A DNA stretch of 64,000 nucleotides from an uncultured Rubrobacteraceae bacterium (GTDB taxonomy: Bacteria; Actinomycetota; Rubrobacteria; Rubrobacterales; Rubrobacteraceae), in the NCBI GenBank assembly GCA_902806085.1, contig CADCVH010000053.1, forward strand, positions 1 through 64,000, read 5' to 3'. Of the stretch, positions 27,193 through 35,441 are shown piece by piece (the stretch's first letter is position 1; every line of letters begins with the position of its first letter). The translations under genes and the position numbers were made by a program. The notes under the pieces are model-generated. The model was not told the origin of the DNA. It ran no database searches and saw nothing but the letters and a program-made list of their open reading frames with translations.

Positions 27193-27420
27193 TTGGTAGT
27201 AGATGTCCCCCTTAAGCTTCTGGTGGAGCCGGTAGTACACGGGCTCGGCCGCGGTTCCACAGCGCGGCGCGCAGCGGCCGGACCGGCAGGTCGAGGCAGC
27301 CGAGAAACTCGGTGACCTCGCCCCCGAAGCCGGACTTGAACTTGTAGGCGTCGTGCAGGGGGTGGTCCTCGTTGTCGAGTTGGCCCGGAGGGGGACGGCC
27401 ACCATGTCGTAGTACACGCC
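27193..27420 (-). pseudogene. FemA/FemX-type aminoacyl- or glycyltransferase remnant
   Basis: The C-terminal part of a FemAB protein can be pieced together on the minus strand: VYYDMVAVP, then in another frame GQLDNEDHPLHDAYKFKSGFGG and CLDLPVRPLRAALW. Back in the first frame it continues AEPVYYRLHQKLKGD. YKFKSGFGG is the hallmark of the family. The first frame change can be explained by loss of one C in the run in GTCCCCCTCC; the second needs an extra base near TGGAACC. The N-terminal two thirds is missing. FemAB proteins add amino acids to lipid II, and FemAB-like proteins also occur in exosortase-type polysaccharide loci. Confidence 0.7.
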
Positions 27421-27745
27421 GCCGCGCCGCGTGGCCCAGCGCCACCTCGGTTGCGCGACGGGTGGACGGAGCAAGCGCAGTCTAGGGAGCGGGCCCAACC
27501 GGGTCAAGGTCCAAAAAGCGTACATATGCGGTACGGAGGGCTCGGCTGCAACAGCATGTTGTGGCCCGTCGCGCCGGGGCGGGCGGCCGTTACGTATGTG
27601 GGATCGTGCCCGCACGGAAGGCCGTTGAGCAGATTTCGCGCCGGAACTTGAAGGTTTGGTGGGTTGCCCCGATAATTAGCGCCTGCGCGTCGCCGTTGTT
27701 TCGCGAAAAGGCGGCGCGGGGTCGCGCTGCAGGAGGGGCGAACGC
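27421..27745. other. Gene-free stretch upstream of the second VanW gene
   Basis: Apart from the end of the FemA-type remnant, no homologous coding segment is visible. It should contain the promoter of the VanW gene, but no clear boxes are seen. Confidence 0.35.
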
Positions 27746-29215
27746 TTGAAGGAAATAAGCAAGAAAGGCGGCCCGGGGGCCACCCGGAAGTTCGGCCGTG
27801 ATCGGTCGAAGGCTAACGAGAGGCCGCCGCGGGCCAGCCGGCCGCGTGGCCGGAAGTCGCGTAACTACGCCTTGAGGCGCGGGCTGGCGGTCGCGGCCGT
27901 GGCGGCCGGCGTCCTTGTGGTCGGCTTCGTGGCCCTGGCCCTCTTCTCCGGGGACGACGGCATCCAGCGCGGCGTCCGGATCGGGGACGTCGACGTCGGC
28001 GGTATGAGCAGGGGCGAGGCCCGCGCGGCCGTGGAACGGAACGCCGCCGGGACCTTCGAGGAGATCTCCTTCGGAAAGGGCCCTGACGCCCTCACCGTGG
28101 GGGGCGACAAGCTCGGCGTAGAGGTAAACGCCGAGGCGGCCGTGGACGAGGCGTACTCCGTCGGGCGCGGCGGCGGGCCTTTGCAGAAGATCTCGAACTC
28201 CTTCGGCTCCTCCTTCGGCGGTACCCAGGTCGACCTCGAGGCCAGCTACGACGAGCAGGCCGCCCGCGGCGTCCTCGACGGGCTGGCCGAAGACTTCGAC
28301 CGCCAACCGCAGGACGCCACCTTCAGCGTCACCGATAACGGCGGCGTCCAGGTGAAGGAGGCGGAGAACGGGCGGGTGCTCGACAAGGAGGCGACCCTGG
28401 CGAACCTCGATGGGGCGCTGGGGAACATGAGCGGGCGGGTGCCCCTGGCGGAGGGCCCGGTCCCCAAGCCGGAGATCACAACCGCCGAGATCCAGGCGAG
28501 CAAGCCGGAGAAGGTCATCGGGGAGTACCAGACGGACTTTCGCTGGGACTCGAACCCCAACCGCAAGGAGAACATGAAGCTCGCGGCGGGCGCCGTGAAC
28601 AACACCGTCCTCGGGCCGGGCGAGACCTTCTCGTTCAACGATCTGGCCTCCTCCCTGGAATACAAGGAGGCGAAGACCTTCTCCGACGGGGGCGTTGGCA
28701 TCGCCAACGGGGGCGGGCTCTGCCAGGTCTCCTCGACGCTGTACATGGCGGCCCAGTACGCGGGCCTGGACATCGTCGAGCGCCACCCGCACTACGCGGT
28801 CCTGCCGTACATCAAGCCGGGTTTCGACGCGACGGTGTGGTTCGGCGACGAGTACGGCTACGGCGTGCAGGACATGAAGTTCGAGAACTCCACCGACGCG
28901 CCCATCCTTATCCGCGAGTGGGTCGACGAGAAGGGCTTCCTGAACGCCCAGATCCTCGGCCAGCCGACCGGCAAGGAGGTCGAGATGAGCACGGAGAAGA
29001 TCTTCGAGGACACCACCCGCGGCATCCGGTGGGACACCTACAAGAAGGTCACCGAGAACGGCGAGGTGACCTACGACGACAGGATCCACACGTACACCTA
29101 CAGCTACAACCCGCCCCCGCCGGAAGACGGGCCCCACTACGACACGGCCGCCCCGCGGGTGGCCGGCTGGTCGGACCCGGGTAACACCACCGGCTGGGCC
29201 GAAGTCCCCGAGTAA
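27746..29215 (+). CDS. VanW-family cell-envelope protein, second copy
   Basis: This 489-residue protein has a highly basic N-terminus, one transmembrane segment (about 48-70) and a single PG_binding_4-like domain. A VanW domain follows (about 249-415) with NGGGLCQVSSTLYMAAQYAGL. The C-terminus is proline-rich and ends in GNTTGWAEVPE. The TTG start at 27746 has a perfect AGGAGG 9 bases upstream. It is shorter than the copy at 20719, lacking one PG_binding_4 repeat. The beta-lactamase-like gene 45 bases downstream is probably co-transcribed, suggesting a wall-related role. Confidence 0.9.
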   Translation: MKEISKKGGPGATRKFGRDRSKANERPPRASRPRGRKSRNYALRRGLAVAAVAAGVLVVGFVALALFSGDDGIQRGVRIGDVDVGGMSRGEARAAVERNAAGTFEEISFGKGPDALTVGGDKLGVEVNAEAAVDEAYSVGRGGGPLQKISNSFGSSFGGTQVDLEASYDEQAARGVLDGLAEDFDRQPQDATFSVTDNGGVQVKEAENGRVLDKEATLANLDGALGNMSGRVPLAEGPVPKPEITTAEIQASKPEKVIGEYQTDFRWDSNPNRKENMKLAAGAVNNTVLGPGETFSFNDLASSLEYKEAKTFSDGGVGIANGGGLCQVSSTLYMAAQYAGLDIVERHPHYAVLPYIKPGFDATVWFGDEYGYGVQDMKFENSTDAPILIREWVDEKGFLNAQILGQPTGKEVEMSTEKIFEDTTRGIRWDTYKKVTENGEVTYDDRIHTYTYSYNPPPPEDGPHYDTAAPRVAGWSDPGNTTGWAEVPE

Positions 29216-29260
29216 CGGGATGCCCGCGGCGAGACCGGATACCGCGGAGCCGGGCACCCC

Positions 29261-30769
29261 TTGAACGGGCTTCCGCGCCAAAAGAGGCCCGCCTCGCGCA
29301 TCGCGGCGCGGCGTAAGCGTCGTCGGCGCAGGCTCGGGGCCCTGGTCCTCGTCGTCGTCGTCGCCGTCGGCGGCGTGTTCCTCGTGGGCCAACTGCTGGG
29401 AGAGACCCCTTCCGCCGGCCTCTCTCCCAGGGCGGACAACGATCCCCGGTCGCAGCCCAGGGGGGATTCCCCCTCCGAACCCCGCGAAGGGGGCCAGGGG
29501 GCGAAGGGCGGGGCGAAGCAACCCCCACCCGAAGAGCCCCCACCCGAAGAGCCCCCGCCCGACCCCGACCAGAAGACCCCCGAGGCCGCGGCCTTCGTTG
29601 CGGTGGCCCCGGAATTTCCCGGGGTGGAGAAGGGGAACGTCGAGGCCGTGTACAGGAGCAGGATGGACCCGTCGTGGGCCTCCGTCCGGTTCTCCCCCGA
29701 GGGCGAGAACAAGGACTTCGTCGTCTTCTCGCACAAGGAGGGAGAGACGTGGCGGGCGGAGAAGTCCGTCCGCGCCGACGAGCCCAACTACCCCAAAAAC
29801 GACGTGGTCCCGCTCGTGGGCGTCCCCAGGGACCTGCTCGACTACCTCTACGAAGAGAACCTCTTCGCCGCCCAGGTGCCCGAACCCAGTCGGGAGGAGA
29901 TCGGTGGCCTGCCCGACGTCGGGCCCGCGGAGAAGCCGCCGGTCGAGACGACGATGGACGGCGTACCGGAGGGCGACCGCAAGCGGGTGGAGGAGGTCGT
30001 CGGCAAGCTCGAAGAGAGGGTGAAGGGCTACGACGGGGTCGCGGGCGTCTACGTGCGGGACCTCGAAGGGGGCTTCGGCTACGGGGTGCGCGCCGACGAG
30101 ACGTTCTTCTCGGCCTCGATCATCAAGGTCCCCGTTATGGTCGCCGTCTACCGCAAGGTCGAGAAGGGCGACTTGAGCTTCTCCCAGCCCGTCGAGCTGA
30201 AGGAAGAGGACTGGGCCGCGGGGGCCGGCTGGCTGCAGTGGGAGAAGGCGGGGACAAGTCAGACGGTCGGCGACCTCCTGCTCCTCATGATGACCCAGTC
30301 GGACAACGTCGCCACGAACGCCCTCACGCGCATGGTCGGGGGCAGGGACCACGTCAACGACGTCGCCCGGTCCCTCGGGGCGGAGGACACCCTCCTCTAC
30401 CAGAAGGTCAGCAGCGAGCGGGGCGCCGTGCCCGGGCTCGACAACAGGACCACCCCGCGCGACGTGGCGACCATGATGCAGAAGATAGCCGACGACGAGG
30501 CTGCGAGCGAGAAGAGCTGCGGGTACATGATCGACCTCATGCGCACCAACGAGCTCGACTGGTGGCTCGACGCCGGCCTCCCCGACGACGCGGACGCCGC
30601 CAACAAGGCCGGCTGGCTCTACCAGGTATACGGCGACGCGGGCGTAGTCGAGCACGACGGCCACCGCTACACCGTCGCCATACTCAGCAAACACGGCTCG
30701 GCCACCGTCGACGAAGGCGCCGTTCTCATAGAAGACCTCTCCCGCATCGCCTGGGAATCTAGGCCCTAG
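29261..30769 (+). CDS. Membrane-anchored class A beta-lactamase-like serine hydrolase
   Basis: This 502-residue protein has an arginine-rich start, one transmembrane segment (about 25-46) and a low-complexity linker with tandem PPPEE repeats. A middle domain of unknown type is followed by a penicillin-recognising domain (about 245-500). The active-site motifs are complete: SIIK at 286-289, SDN at 347-349 and KAG at 449-451. The family includes beta-lactamases and D,D-peptidase-like proteins. The anchored extracellular placement and envelope neighbours favour a wall role over antibiotic resistance, but this is inference. It starts at TTG 29261. Confidence 0.85.
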   Translation: MNGLPRQKRPASRIAARRKRRRRRLGALVLVVVVAVGGVFLVGQLLGETPSAGLSPRADNDPRSQPRGDSPSEPREGGQGAKGGAKQPPPEEPPPEEPPPDPDQKTPEAAAFVAVAPEFPGVEKGNVEAVYRSRMDPSWASVRFSPEGENKDFVVFSHKEGETWRAEKSVRADEPNYPKNDVVPLVGVPRDLLDYLYEENLFAAQVPEPSREEIGGLPDVGPAEKPPVETTMDGVPEGDRKRVEEVVGKLEERVKGYDGVAGVYVRDLEGGFGYGVRADETFFSASIIKVPVMVAVYRKVEKGDLSFSQPVELKEEDWAAGAGWLQWEKAGTSQTVGDLLLLMMTQSDNVATNALTRMVGGRDHVNDVARSLGAEDTLLYQKVSSERGAVPGLDNRTTPRDVATMMQKIADDEAASEKSCGYMIDLMRTNELDWWLDAGLPDDADAANKAGWLYQVYGDAGVVEHDGHRYTVAILSKHGSATVDEGAVLIEDLSRIAWESRP

Positions 30770-30773
30770 GCAC

Positions 30774-30812
30774 AAGGCTTTAGGTATAAGGCTTTAGGTA
30801 TAAGGCTTTAGG
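30774..30812. repeat. Tandem 14-bp repeat (AAGGCTTTAGGTAT), 2.8 copies
   Basis: Three head-to-tail copies begin 5 bases after the beta-lactamase-like stop. A related inverted block at 30942-30966 (CCTAAAACCTTGTGCCTAAAGCC) can pair with 30770-30785 with one mismatch in 16. Confidence 0.75.
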
Positions 30813-30968
30813 AAGCCATGACGGTCGCGTAAAGTCGGAGCGTTAGTTCGTAGGCCGGCGAGAGCAAGGGGGCGAGGATCCCACGTTTTGGACCCCGAGT
30901 AGCTTTTCCTATCAGACGCTCGACAAGACCAAACAACCTCAAAACCTAAAACCTTGTGCCTAAAGCCT
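30813..30968. other. Intergenic spacer between convergent genes
   Basis: This spacer holds no gene. Its right side contains the inverted partner of the tandem repeat just before the murJ stop, so the two genes are separated by a large potential hairpin. Confidence 0.5.
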
Positions 30969-32537
30969 CTAAGCCCTGCGGCGCCTGAGGAGTCCGGCCA
31001 CGGACTTCAGTTCTTCCGTGCGTAGCAGGAACGCGGCGCCGAGGTAGGCGGCCAGGGAGGCGCCTCCTGCGGCCGTGAGGACGAGGAGGCGCCCGGTGAA
31101 GTCGTCGCCGGTGCCGAGGAGGGTCGTGCCGGCGACGGCCACGGCGTACATGACGGCGCCGGCGGCCAGGATCTTGGCGAGGGAGATGAGAACGCGGCGG
31201 CCGTCGATGCGCCCGATCTCCTTCCTGGTTGCGGCGAGGGCGAGCGCGGCGAGCGCGGCGTAGGCGATGGAGAGGGCCAGCACGACGCCCGTGGCCTCGA
31301 AGAAGTAGGCCAGAGCGTAGGCGAGCGCCGCGTAGACGGCGAAGATGCCGACGTTCAGGAGGGCCGGGGTCTTCGTGTTCTGGCGGGAGTAGAAGGCCCG
31401 GACGAGAAAGAAGTACGCGGAGTAGCCGGGAAGGCCCACGGCGTACGCGACGAGCAGGGTGGCGACTATTCCGGTGTCCTGCGCCCCGAACTCGCCGCGC
31501 TGGTAGAGGAGGCCGACGATGGGTTCCGCGAGCACGATCAGGCCGACCGTGGAAGGCACCACCACGAAGACCATCGTTCTGAGGCCGAAGGAGAGCGTCT
31601 CCCTGTAGCCTTCGACGTCCTCGCGGGAGTGCCTCTCGGAGAGATCGGGCATCAGGGCCGTCGCTATGGCTACCACGAAGATGCCGTACGGTAGGGAGAA
31701 TACGGTGAACGCGTAGGTAAGCTCCGCGTACCGTTGGAAACCGGTCGCCAGGCTGGCCGCCAGGAGTTGGAAGGCCACGGACGCCGCCACGAGCACCACC
31801 ATCGGCCCGGCGAGCTTTGCGGTAGGGAGCAGGGCCGGGTGCCCGACCTGCGGGCGCGGCCTGTAGCCGAGGGCGAGCAGCGTGGGTATCAGCGCGAGCG
31901 CCATTACCGTAACACCGATCGTTACCCCAAAGGCGAGGACGTAGAGGGCCAGGCTCCTGTCGCCCTCCTCCAGAAAGGCGTAGGCGGCGAAGGAGCAGAT
32001 GATGATCAGGTTGTTCAGCACGGGCGCGAAGGTCGGCAAAAAGAAGCGCCGGTGGGCCTGGAGCACCCCGGTCGCGATGGTGGTTACACCGTAGAAGAGC
32101 ATCTGCACGGCGAAGACGCGGAAAAAGAACACCGCGAGCTCCGTGGTCTGCCTGGCGTCGGCGGGTGAGATGTCCGCGGAGGGGCTCAAGCCCACGACCA
32201 GGGCCACGAGGGGGCCGGCGAAGACGAAGCCGAGGAGGGCCAGAAGCGCCATCAGCGGGAGCACCAGCGTGATCAGGGCGTTCGTCAGGCGGCGGGCGTC
32301 CTCCTCGCCGTGGCTCGTGATGCGGTCTACCAGGACCGGGATGAAGATCGAGTACAGGATGCCGCCCAGGAAGAGCTCGTAGATCAGGCTCGGCAGGAGC
32401 ACGGCGAGGGCGTAGGCGTCCGCCACCACGGCCACGCCGAGGACGGCGCCCTGCACCGCGATGCGCACGTAGCCCGTCGCCCGCGAGAGGACCGTCGCCG
32501 CGGAGATGGAGAGCATCGACCGGAGGACGCCGGTCAT
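30969..32537 (-). CDS. murJ: Lipid II flippase MurJ
   Basis: This 522-residue polytopic protein is of the MVF/MOP superfamily with about 14 hydrophobic segments. It starts with the family signature MSISAATVLSRATGYVR and has ALMPDLSE and LVRAFYSRQNTKTP, typical of MurJ. It moves lipid-linked peptidoglycan precursors across the inner membrane. The ATG at 32537 is used; the flanking frame upstream has no homology. It is convergent with the beta-lactamase-like gene, and an amino-acid ABC importer lies upstream on the same strand. Confidence 0.92.
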   Translation of the reverse strand: MTGVLRSMLSISAATVLSRATGYVRIAVQGAVLGVAVVADAYALAVLLPSLIYELFLGGILYSIFIPVLVDRITSHGEEDARRLTNALITLVLPLMALLALLGFVFAGPLVALVVGLSPSADISPADARQTTELAVFFFRVFAVQMLFYGVTTIATGVLQAHRRFFLPTFAPVLNNLIIICSFAAYAFLEEGDRSLALYVLAFGVTIGVTVMALALIPTLLALGYRPRPQVGHPALLPTAKLAGPMVVLVAASVAFQLLAASLATGFQRYAELTYAFTVFSLPYGIFVVAIATALMPDLSERHSREDVEGYRETLSFGLRTMVFVVVPSTVGLIVLAEPIVGLLYQRGEFGAQDTGIVATLLVAYAVGLPGYSAYFFLVRAFYSRQNTKTPALLNVGIFAVYAALAYALAYFFEATGVVLALSIAYAALAALALAATRKEIGRIDGRRVLISLAKILAAGAVMYAVAVAGTTLLGTGDDFTGRLLVLTAAGGASLAAYLGAAFLLRTEELKSVAGLLRRRRA

Positions 32538-32709
32538 CGGAGCCCGCCCTCAGCACGTCCCCTCCGGGACCTTTCGGCACGCGGCTTTTCGGCCGCTTTC
32601 TGCATTCCGCCGGGCGTTGCCGGTGACGCCCGGGTCTCTTCCCGAAGCCGTACTGCCGGGAGCGGTGCCGAGGACGCAAGCCGAAGGCTGCGGCGTGCCG
32701 AGAGGCTTT

Positions 32710-33552
32710 CTAAGGTATCTCCTCCGGGGGGCGGCCGATCCAGCGCTCGTAGATCTCCTCGTAGGTGCCGTCCTCTTTTATCTCGACGAGCGCCTCGTTG
32801 ACGGGCTCGGTCAGGGGGCTCTCCTTGGGCAGGGCGATGCCGTACTGTTCGCCGGTCGGGATGACTTCGACCAGCTCCAGGGCCCCGCCCGACCCGTCCA
32901 CCTCCTCCTGGACGGAGGGCAGGTCGTAGATCACGCCGTCCACGACCCCTTTCTCTAGCGCGGCGAAGGCCTCACCGATCGTCCTGTAGGTGCGGACCGA
33001 GTTGACGTCGTCGGCGTTCAGAAGGTCCCCGGCCTCCGCCTGGCCCAGCGTGCCGAGCTGGACGCCTAGGGTCTCCTCCGTGAGGTCGCCCGTGGACTCT
33101 ATCTCGGAGCCGCTCTGGACGACCAGCGCCTCGTCCACGCTGTAGTAGGGGTCGGAGAAGTCCACCTGCTGGCGGCGGGTATCGGTGATGGTCATGCCCG
33201 AGATCACCGCGTCGAAGAGGTCCGTGCTCAGGCCCCGCAGCAGGCTGTCGAACTGGACGTTCCTGTACTGGACCTCGAGGCCCGCCCGGTCGGCTATCTC
33301 GTTCATCAGGTCTATGTCGAAGCCCTTGGGACCCTTTCGCGGGGAGAACTCGAAGGGCGGGTAGGCGATGTTCGAGGCGACGACTATCTTACCGTCGGCC
33401 AGGGCGGAGCTGGTGGTCTCCTCTTCCTGCTGCACGACCTCGGCCGGGGGAGGACCGTCGTCCCCCGCGCTGCATCCCGTCGCGAACGCCCCGGCGAAGA
33501 GGGCGCCCAGGACGAACAACGCCGCAAAAAGCCTCCCGGACCACCCTGTCAC
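32710..33552 (-). CDS. Polar amino-acid ABC transporter substrate-binding lipoprotein (copy A)
   Basis: This 280-residue family 3 solute-binding protein has a lipobox ending at Cys 27 (AFATGC), so it is membrane-anchored outside the cell. Typical motifs follow: VASNIAYPPFEF, GFDIDLMNEIADRAGL, DAVISGMTITDTRR, and YGIALPKESP. It probably binds glutamine, glutamate or arginine-like substrates. The GTG at 33552 is chosen over the longer frame because a GGGAGGG site lies 10 bases upstream and the signal peptide starts there. It is a paralogue of the gene at 34428. Confidence 0.9.
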   Translation of the reverse strand: MTGWSGRLFAALFVLGALFAGAFATGCSAGDDGPPPAEVVQQEEETTSSALADGKIVVASNIAYPPFEFSPRKGPKGFDIDLMNEIADRAGLEVQYRNVQFDSLLRGLSTDLFDAVISGMTITDTRRQQVDFSDPYYSVDEALVVQSGSEIESTGDLTEETLGVQLGTLGQAEAGDLLNADDVNSVRTYRTIGEAFAALEKGVVDGVIYDLPSVQEEVDGSGGALELVEVIPTGEQYGIALPKESPLTEPVNEALVEIKEDGTYEEIYERWIGRPPEEIP

Positions 33553-33686
33553 CGTGAACGTTCCCTCCCGCGTCTGCGACCCGGGGCTTCCGCCCGTCTG
33601 GCGGGTCGGCCGGGTGTTGCGTCCCTTGCACGCCAATACTATTCATCCGGCCTCGATCGGTCAAGGCGCCCGGGGCGTGTTGGCCT

Positions 33687-34409
33687 CTAAGCCGTGCGGC
33701 GGTTCAGGCGGCGTTCGAGGCCGTTTGCCAGGTAGATCAGGGGCAGGCAAATCGCCAGGTAGAAGACCGCCGCCGCCACAAGCGGCGTCGCGCTTGCCGT
33801 CGCGGATTGGATGACCCGCGCCGATCGCAGCAGCTCTTCGAGGCCTATCACCGAGACGATAGAAGTATCCTTTATCAGCATCACGAACTCGTTGGTGAGT
33901 GGCGGGATGACGCGGCGGAAGGCCTGCGGGACGATGATGTGGCGCATCGTCTGGGCGTAGGTGAGGCCGGAGGCCCGGCCCGCCTCCATCTGTCCCTTGT
34001 CTATGCTCTGGATGCCGGAGCGGAAGATCTCCGCGACGTAGGCGGCGCTGTTGAGGGTGAGGGCCACGAGGCCCGCGAAAAACAGGCTCTCGATGCGGAT
34101 GCCGATGTTCGGGGTGGCGAAGTAGATGAAGATTATCTGGATCAGGAGCGGCGTCCCGCGGAAGACGTCTATGTAGACCTGGGCCGGGGCGGAGAGGATC
34201 TTCGAGCGGCCTATCTTCATGAGCGCCAGCACGAGCCCGAGGATTATGCCCAGGATCTCCGCCAGGAGCGCCAGCCCCACCGTGATGAGGAATGCCTGCA
34301 GCAGGGTATCGAAGTTCTCGAAGATCACCCCGGAGTCGAGATACTGTTCCCGGATATTCTGCAGGCTAAAGCGGCTGGGATCGAACTCCACGGGCCATTC
34401 GAACGGCAC
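33687..34409 (-). CDS. Polar amino-acid ABC transporter permease (HisM/GlnP family)
   Basis: This 240-residue inner-membrane permease has about five hydrophobic segments. The cytoplasmic EAA loop, which docks on the ATPase, reads GQMEAGRASGLTYAQTMRHIIVPQAFR. DVFRGTPLLIQ is characteristic of the His/Glu/Gln/Arg group. It lies between two binding-protein genes and 18 bases after copy B, so it is in the same operon. Only one permease is present and probably forms a homodimer. Confidence 0.92.
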   Translation of the reverse strand: MPFEWPVEFDPSRFSLQNIREQYLDSGVIFENFDTLLQAFLITVGLALLAEILGIILGLVLALMKIGRSKILSAPAQVYIDVFRGTPLLIQIIFIYFATPNIGIRIESLFFAGLVALTLNSAAYVAEIFRSGIQSIDKGQMEAGRASGLTYAQTMRHIIVPQAFRRVIPPLTNEFVMLIKDTSIVSVIGLEELLRSARVIQSATASATPLVAAAVFYLAICLPLIYLANGLERRLNRRTA

Positions 34410-34427
34410 TTCGCTACCCCTCGAGCC

Positions 34428-35237
34428 CTACCGCGGGATCTCTTCCGGGGCGCGGCCGATCCACTTCTTGTAGATCTCCTCGTAGGTGCCGTCCTCTTTT
34501 ATCTCGGCGAGCGCCTCGTTGATGTCCTGGCGCAGGTCGGAGTCTTTGGGAAGGGCGATACCGTATTGCTCGTCCGTCGGGATGACCTCTATTATCTCCG
34601 CGTTCCCGTCGCTGTTCTTGGCCTCGTACTGGGAGACGGCCAGGTCGTTGATGATGGCATCTATCTGCCCGTTCTCCAGAGCGTTGAAGGCATCCTCGAT
34701 GGTATCGAAGGTTCGGATCTCGCCATTGATGGTCCCCTCGTCCTTGAACTCCCTGGCCGTGATCTCGCCCGTCGTGCCGAGCTGCACGCCGACGGTGGCG
34801 TCGCCGAGGTCGTCGACGGACTCGATGCCGGCGTCGCCGGGCGCTAGCAGCGACTGGTCGGCATTGAAGTAAGGCTCCGAGAAGTCTATGCGCTTCTCGC
34901 GGTCCGGCGTGATGGTCATCGAGGAGATGGCGACGTCGTATTGATTGTTGCGCAGGCCATTTATGATGCCGTCGAAGGTTACGTTCTGGTACTCGGGCGT
35001 GAAGCCGGCCCGCTTGCCAACCTCGTTCAGAAGGTCGATGTCGAACCCGACGGGCTCCCCATCCCTCTCGAACTCGAACGGCGGGTAGGCGATGTCCGAG
35101 GCCACGGTAACGTCTTCTCCGCCCTGGCCCCCTCCACCTCCGCCGCCGCCGCAGGCGGCGAGCGTCGCCGCCAACGCCGCCGCGAGAACGAACAACGAGA
35201 GAACCCTCCCGAAAGTCCCGAAAGAACCCTTTGACAT
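34428..35237 (-). CDS. Polar amino-acid ABC transporter substrate-binding lipoprotein (copy B)
   Basis: This 269-residue family 3 solute-binding protein has a lipobox at Cys 29 (LAAC) followed by an octaglycine tail. The motifs VASDIAYPPFEFERDG, GFDIDLLNEVGKRAGF and DVAISSMTITPDREKR fit glutamine or glutamate binding proteins. Its last 40 residues are nearly the same as copy A (EIKEDGTYEEIYKKWIGR), including a 36-base identical DNA stretch, so the two arose by local duplication. It is the first gene of the import operon. Confidence 0.92.
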   Translation of the reverse strand: MSKGSFGTFGRVLSLFVLAAALAATLAACGGGGGGGGQGGEDVTVASDIAYPPFEFERDGEPVGFDIDLLNEVGKRAGFTPEYQNVTFDGIINGLRNNQYDVAISSMTITPDREKRIDFSEPYFNADQSLLAPGDAGIESVDDLGDATVGVQLGTTGEITAREFKDEGTINGEIRTFDTIEDAFNALENGQIDAIINDLAVSQYEAKNSDGNAEIIEVIPTDEQYGIALPKDSDLRQDINEALAEIKEDGTYEEIYKKWIGRAPEEIPR

Positions 35238-35441
35238 AGAAACGCCCTTCTCCGTATCCGACGGGATCCCCGCGGGGGTGTGATCCCGAAAACCGACCGT
35301 CTAACGAAACGATATTGGGGGCCAATATAGTTACGCGGCACTCCCTGGTCAAGCGCGTTTGGGCGGCGTGTTGCCCGGCGGCCGACGCCCGTGCTACGGT
35401 GCCGCACTGCTCGTCGGCGTTGTTGTTGCAGGGGAGGCCTC

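Noticed and set aside
27590-30775. A 1061-codon minus-strand frame opposite the second VanW and beta-lactamase-like genes
   Set aside because: It is low-complexity Val/Leu/Gly/Asp antisense, exactly opposite two genes with clear motifs.
30774-30812. Possible CRISPR array
   Set aside because: The repeats are only 14 bp, directly adjacent without spacers, and no cas genes are visible.
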